Source: Bacillota bacterium (lineage in GTDB: Bacteria; Bacillota; Clostridia; Christensenellales; SZUA-584). From it: 64,000 nt of DNA. Below are positions 62,764 to 64,000 of this stretch, piece by piece (position 1 is the stretch's first letter; each line of letters begins with the position of its first letter). Under the pieces are notes generated by a model. That model ran no database searches and was not told the origin of the DNA. It saw nothing but the letters and a program-made list of their open reading frames with translations. The stretch is from NCBI GenBank assembly GCA_023410595.1, contig JAEYPO010000034.1, positions 67,481 through 131,480 on the forward strand, in the 5' to 3' direction. Position numbers and translations under genes: made by a program.

Positions 62764-63537
62764 TTATTGTCCCTGTACTATCTCTACCGACTTGCTGCAG
62801 CCAAATCTTTGCGCGCCCGCGGCCATCAGCTCCCGAACCTTCTCCGCGGTGGCTATGCCGCCGTCTATCTTTATACCGATAGAGCTTCCCACTATGCCGC
62901 GCACAAAGCGAACGTCTTCTGCCAGCGCCTTCTTGCCCGTAAGAGCGTTCGATATTTTTATGAAATCAGCGCCCGACTGCTTTGCTATATTAAGCGCGGC
63001 TGCCTTTTCCTCGTCGTTGTAAAGCCCCTGCTCATATATGGCTTTTACAAGAGCTTTTCCCTTTGCGACGTTCACTACCTCGCACAGGTCACGGAGCGCT
63101 TCCTCTAGCTCTCCGTTCTTAATGGCGAGTATGTTCATCGAAACGTCGAGCTCTTCGGCGCCGTTTTTGATGGCTTCCCTTGCCTCGACTATCTTAGCGG
63201 CAGTAGAAGCCGCGCCGTGCGGAAACGCAACGGGAGCGCATACCTTAACACCGCTGCCGCGCAGATACTCAGCCGCAAGCGAGACATAGTAAGGCGAAAC
63301 GCATATGTTGGCCATACGGTATGCCTTTGCGTCTTTGCATCCTTTGATTATCTTATCCTTCGTCATGTCAGGATTAAGCAGGCTGTGTTCTATTGTGTGC
63401 GCAATACACACATCAGTGTGCGCAATACACGCATCAGTGTGCGCGATACCCGCATTCGATTCTCCCTTAGGTGCGCTTTCGCTCATACGCGCCATAACTT
63501 CTTTTGTGACTCTTGCCACTATATCCTGTATATCCAC
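62764..63537 (-). CDS. deoC: Deoxyribose-phosphate aldolase with BMC targeting peptide
   Basis: A 257-residue aldolase that splits 2-deoxyribose-5-phosphate into glyceraldehyde-3-phosphate and acetaldehyde. The core (about 40-255) has HSLLNPD, NICVSPYYV, ELDVSMNI, LVKAIYEQG and ADFIKISNALTGK, the last with the Schiff-base Lys, and GIKIDGGIAT. Residues 1-20 (DIQDIVARVTKEVMARMSES) form an amphipathic helix like those that target enzymes into bacterial microcompartments. Between them lies a threefold repeat, GIAHTDA-CIAHTDV-CIAHTIE. The start GTG at 63537 follows GGGGG and lies 16 bases past eutN. Confidence 0.93.
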   Translation of the reverse strand: MDIQDIVARVTKEVMARMSESAPKGESNAGIAHTDACIAHTDVCIAHTIEHSLLNPDMTKDKIIKGCKDAKAYRMANICVSPYYVSLAAEYLRGSGVKVCAPVAFPHGAASTAAKIVEAREAIKNGAEELDVSMNILAIKNGELEEALRDLCEVVNVAKGKALVKAIYEQGLYNDEEKAAALNIAKQSGADFIKISNALTGKKALAEDVRFVRGIVGSSIGIKIDGGIATAEKVRELMAAGAQRFGCSKSVEIVQGQ

Positions 63538-63553
63538 TGCAGTCCCCCGCCTT

Positions 63554-63823
63554 TCATTCCACGTCAAAATGGTCGACAACTCCGCATATCGTCATATCGA
63601 CGATAGCTTTCTTGTCGTCAAGTATCATAAGCGACGCTCCGCCGTCCACATTGACGAGCACGGTATCGCCAACCCCGGCGTCTGCAGCGTCTATAACTAT
63701 CTGCCGCGTGCCGTATGGTTTATTATCAAGCCCTATAAGCTCTACCATCATGAGCTTGCGCCCATGATGCGACTCGGGCTTTATTGTCGACACCACGTTG
63801 CCGACTACCTTTGCAAGCAGCAT
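63554..63823 (-). CDS. eutN: EutN/CcmL-type microcompartment vertex protein
   Basis: An 89-residue BMC pentamer protein that caps shell vertices. It starts LLAKVVGNVVSTIKPESHHG with the family pattern, then MVELIGLDNKP, QIVIDAADAGVGDTVLV and GGASLMIL, and ends VDMTICGVVDHFDVE. The start ATG at 63823 is three bases from the upstream stop, with AGGA before it. It is co-transcribed with the BMC shell gene and deoC. Confidence 0.93.
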   Translation of the reverse strand: MLLAKVVGNVVSTIKPESHHGRKLMMVELIGLDNKPYGTRQIVIDAADAGVGDTVLVNVDGGASLMILDDKKAIVDMTICGVVDHFDVE

Positions 63824-63824
63824 A

Positions 63825-64000
63825 TTATTTTCCTGGCAGTATGCCTTCGACGTCGTCGTGCGGACGCGGTATGACGTGTACCGACACAAGCTCGCCCACG
63901 CGTTTTGCCGCCGCAGCGCCTGCGTCCACGGACGCTTTAACAGCGCCTACGTCTCCGCGAACCATCACTGTAACAAGCCCGCTGCCTATCTTCTCTTTGC
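63825..64000 (-). CDS. BMC-domain shell protein (partial, 5' end outside the window)
   Basis: The last 57 residues or so of a hexamer-forming BMC shell protein: KEKIGSGLVTVMVRGDVGAV, then KASVDAGAAAAKRVGELVSV and HVIPRPHDDVEGILPGK. This matches PduA/EutM/CcmK-type shell proteins (the VMVRGDVGAVKAAVDAG pattern and the HVIPRPH end). The start lies past base 64000. It shows that the window ends inside a microcompartment operon, probably handling deoxyribose or an aldehyde, since deoC is inside. Confidence 0.92.
   Translation of the reverse strand, partial: KEKIGSGLVTVMVRGDVGAVKASVDAGAAAAKRVGELVSVHVIPRPHDDVEGILPGK

Noticed and set aside
62539..63108. 189-codon plus-strand frame overlapping deoC
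   Set aside because: Antisense to the conserved aldolase and without a good start or domain.

Overview
The window looks like chromosomal DNA of a spore-forming anaerobic Clostridia-type Firmicute. The evidence is the set spo0A, spoIVB and spoIIM, the order recN-argR-nadK-tlyA, a dgt-dnaG-sigA macromolecular-synthesis cluster, strong GGAGG ribosome binding sites with frequent TTG/GTG starts, TTGACA-17-TATAAT promoters, and pyruvate phosphate dikinase. Base composition is close to even. No CRISPR array, phage, insertion-sequence transposase, tRNA or rRNA gene was seen.

Layout. 1-3.2 kb: a DUF4956 / VTC-domain / lamin-tail-domain operon. 3.4-4.5 kb: two small zinc-ribbon membrane proteins. 4.6-9.5 kb: rpsT facing a tightly coupled ECF S-component / MBL hydrolase / comEC / holA operon. 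9.6-16.1 kb: asnB facing a response regulator / histidine kinase / two GerMN-lipoprotein operon that resembles actinobacterial MtrAB-LpqB. 16.3-26.5 kb: a YgiQ-type radical SAM protein and a 2,784-residue cyclic beta-glucan synthase-like enzyme. 26.6-33.4 kb: rnpB, a zf-RING_7 protein, Nif3, trmK, sigA, dnaG and dgt. 34.0-34.5 kb: three tandem copies of a multi-hairpin repeat. 34.5-45.3 kb: ppdK, spoIIM, spo0A, spoIVB, recN, argR, nadK, tlyA, oapA and an approximately 590-nt OLE RNA. 45.4-49.9 kb: a CotH-like remnant, a PEP-synthase-like protein with an unusual RecA-like N-terminus, a Cys-rich protein, a parS site and a DUF2785 protein. 50.5-57.8 kb: a GGDEF/EAL protein, a cluster of Rnk/GreA-C-like proteins that includes an acetyltransferase fusion, a HAD phosphatase, and a cold-shock protein beside a DEAD-box helicase. 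57.8-61.3 kb: a NitT/TauT-type ABC transporter flanked by two copies of a palindromic repeat. 61.3-64 kb: a radical SAM protein and the edge of a bacterial microcompartment locus (deoC with a targeting peptide, eutN, BMC shell protein).

The most notable system is the OLE RNA with OapA (44.1-45.3 kb). It is a large structured RNA with its own sigma-A promoter and a terminal closing helix, immediately 5' of the gene for its membrane protein partner, inside the isoprenoid/recN operon neighbourhood where it was first described. It is a known but rare class that protein-only annotation would leave as an empty gap. Other points worth following are an exact parS site, a GNAT-Rnk fusion next to its stand-alone Rnk-like paralogue, a GerMN two-component operon whose kinase seems to need an ATT start, and a DeoC with an internal tandem repeat between its targeting peptide and its enzyme core.
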